This document shows, in pieces, positions 6,131 to 6,942 of a DNA stretch of 6,942 nt (the stretch's first letter is position 1; each line of letters begins with the position of its first letter). The notes under the pieces are model-generated. The model was not told the origin of the DNA and ran no database searches. It saw only the letters and a list, made by a program, of their open reading frames with translations. The DNA is from Ruminococcaceae bacterium UBA866. Its GTDB lineage: Bacteria; Bacillota; Clostridia; Oscillospirales; Ruminococcaceae. The position numbers were made by a program, and so were the translations under genes. The stretch spans positions 31,290 through 38,231 of the forward strand of contig DBGA01000041.1 of the NCBI GenBank assembly GCA_002295325.1, read 5' to 3'.

Positions 6131-6942
6131 TATTATTTCCTACCCTTCTTAGTTTTTTAAAGGCAATTGCTGATTTTATTGCAGGATATGAGATTGCCGC
6201 TGCAACAATGATTGCAGAGAATAATTTTAAATTAGACGCTGATACAATATTAGATGTCATTGCAAATGCAATAATAATTCGATACAATATTGCTCCTATA
6301 ATTGCACCCATAATACAGCGTTTAACACTCCCTCTACCAAAAACAACCTCACCTATAATCAAGCTTGCAAGCCCAATGACAACCATACCTGTACCAACAT
6401 CATTCGCAGAAAATCTTTGGTACTGTGCAAGTAATGCACCTGCAAGAGCTACGATACTGTTTGCAATACAAAGTCCAACTGTTACAGTAAATGCTGGGTT
6501 TATAGACGAAGCGGCAACCATGGCTTTATTATCTCCTGTGGCTCTAATTGAAAGTCCAAGTTGGGTTTTTAAAAATAGGATTAGCAAAATCGAAATTATG
6601 ATAACCACAATAACTATCACAATCATTTTATTGAACTTTGCACCCAAAAACTTTTCAGTTATAGAAAAAACGGTATTGCTTTTTAACAGTGGCAAATTCG
6701 GCTTATTTCCCATAACCATAAGGTTGATGGAGTATAATGCAGTCATAGTAATAATACCAGCTAAAATTGGCTGTACTCGAAGTTTTGTTTGCAAAACCGC
6801 TGTCACTCCACCTGCAAGCACTCCAGCTATCATAGCCATAAAAATACCTAAAATAGGGTGACCTAATGTTGTTAATATGGCAGAGGTAGCCGCACCTAAA
6901 GTAAACGTGCCATCTGTTGTAAGATCTGCAATATCTAGCGTT
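6114..6942 (-). CDS. ABC transporter permease, COG4120 type (5' end outside the window)
   Basis: The open frame runs from the TAA at 6114 to the right edge, giving 275 visible residues. A Met at 6839 is internal, because the preceding in-frame residues (TLDIADLTTDGTFTLGAAT and on) are conserved family sequence. Perhaps 20-30 N-terminal residues are missing. It is very hydrophobic, with about seven to eight membrane spans. Examples are ILGIFMAMIAGVLAGG, LAGIITMTALYSINL, MIVIVIVVIIISILLILF, VGLCIANSIVALAGALL, GMVVIGLASLIIGEVVFG and the C-terminal LFSAIIVAAAISYPAI. GHP, the ALYSINLMVMG block, LGLSIRATGDN and GLASLIIGE are typical of these permeases, distant relatives of the branched-chain amino acid/sugar BPD_transp_2 family. 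The partner ATPase overlaps its 3' end. The solute-binding lipoprotein gene is expected just upstream, beyond the window. Confidence 0.93.
   Translation of the reverse strand, partial: TLDIADLTTDGTFTLGAATSAILTTLGHPILGIFMAMIAGVLAGGVTAVLQTKLRVQPILAGIITMTALYSINLMVMGNKPNLPLLKSNTVFSITEKFLGAKFNKMIVIVIVVIIISILLILFLKTQLGLSIRATGDNKAMVAASSINPAFTVTVGLCIANSIVALAGALLAQYQRFSANDVGTGMVVIGLASLIIGEVVFGRGSVKRCIMGAIIGAILYRIIIAFAMTSNIVSASNLKLFSAIIVAAAISYPAIKSAIAFKKLRRVGNNNVKTK

Noticed and set aside
6208..6861. 217-codon plus-strand open frame opposite the permease
   Set aside because: It mirrors the antisense of a conserved membrane protein gene, has no ribosome site, and its hydrophobic composition follows from the complementary strand.

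Overview
The window looks like low-GC Firmicutes DNA, most likely from a strictly anaerobic clostridial-type organism. The signs are an A/T-rich sequence, strong purine-rich ribosome sites, intrinsic terminators with T tracts, and a class I (Cx2Cx8Cx5C) hybrid cluster protein, the form typical of strict anaerobes. Every gene I can support lies on the minus strand, so the biological order runs from the right edge to the left edge.

From right to left: (1) 6942-5336 holds the 3' part of an ABC-transporter permease and, overlapping it by 17 bp, its ATPase. They belong to the COG4120/COG1101 type that works with an ABC_sub_bind solute-binding lipoprotein (TrpXYZ-like); the binding-protein gene would be expected beyond the right edge. 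(2) 5335-5172 is an intergenic region dominated by a 46-bp near-perfect palindrome, followed by a likely promoter and a strong ribosome site for hcp. (3) 5171-3621 is hcp, the hybrid cluster protein, with all cluster ligands present; a 16-bp-stem intrinsic terminator closes it at 3566-3531. (4) 3517-2440 is a patatin-like phospholipase with its own good promoter and a non-ATG start. (5) 2447-1739 is a palindrome, an extended -10 promoter and a stand-alone class I SAM-dependent methyltransferase. (6) 1738-1 is a leader and a gene for a large secreted, probably surface-associated protein. It is interrupted by an in-frame TAA at 945-947, and the same frame then stays open for another 314 codons to the left edge.

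The genes appear to be separate transcription units rather than one pathway: amino-acid-type uptake, nitrosative/redox stress defence (hcp), lipid hydrolysis, small-molecule methylation and a cell-surface protein. I found no RNA gene, CRISPR array, insertion sequence or recognisable defence system. The most notable points are the nonsense-interrupted surface gene and the palindrome upstream of hcp, whose GTTGC-N4-GCAAC core has the geometry of a CRP/FNR-family (HcpR-like) operator.
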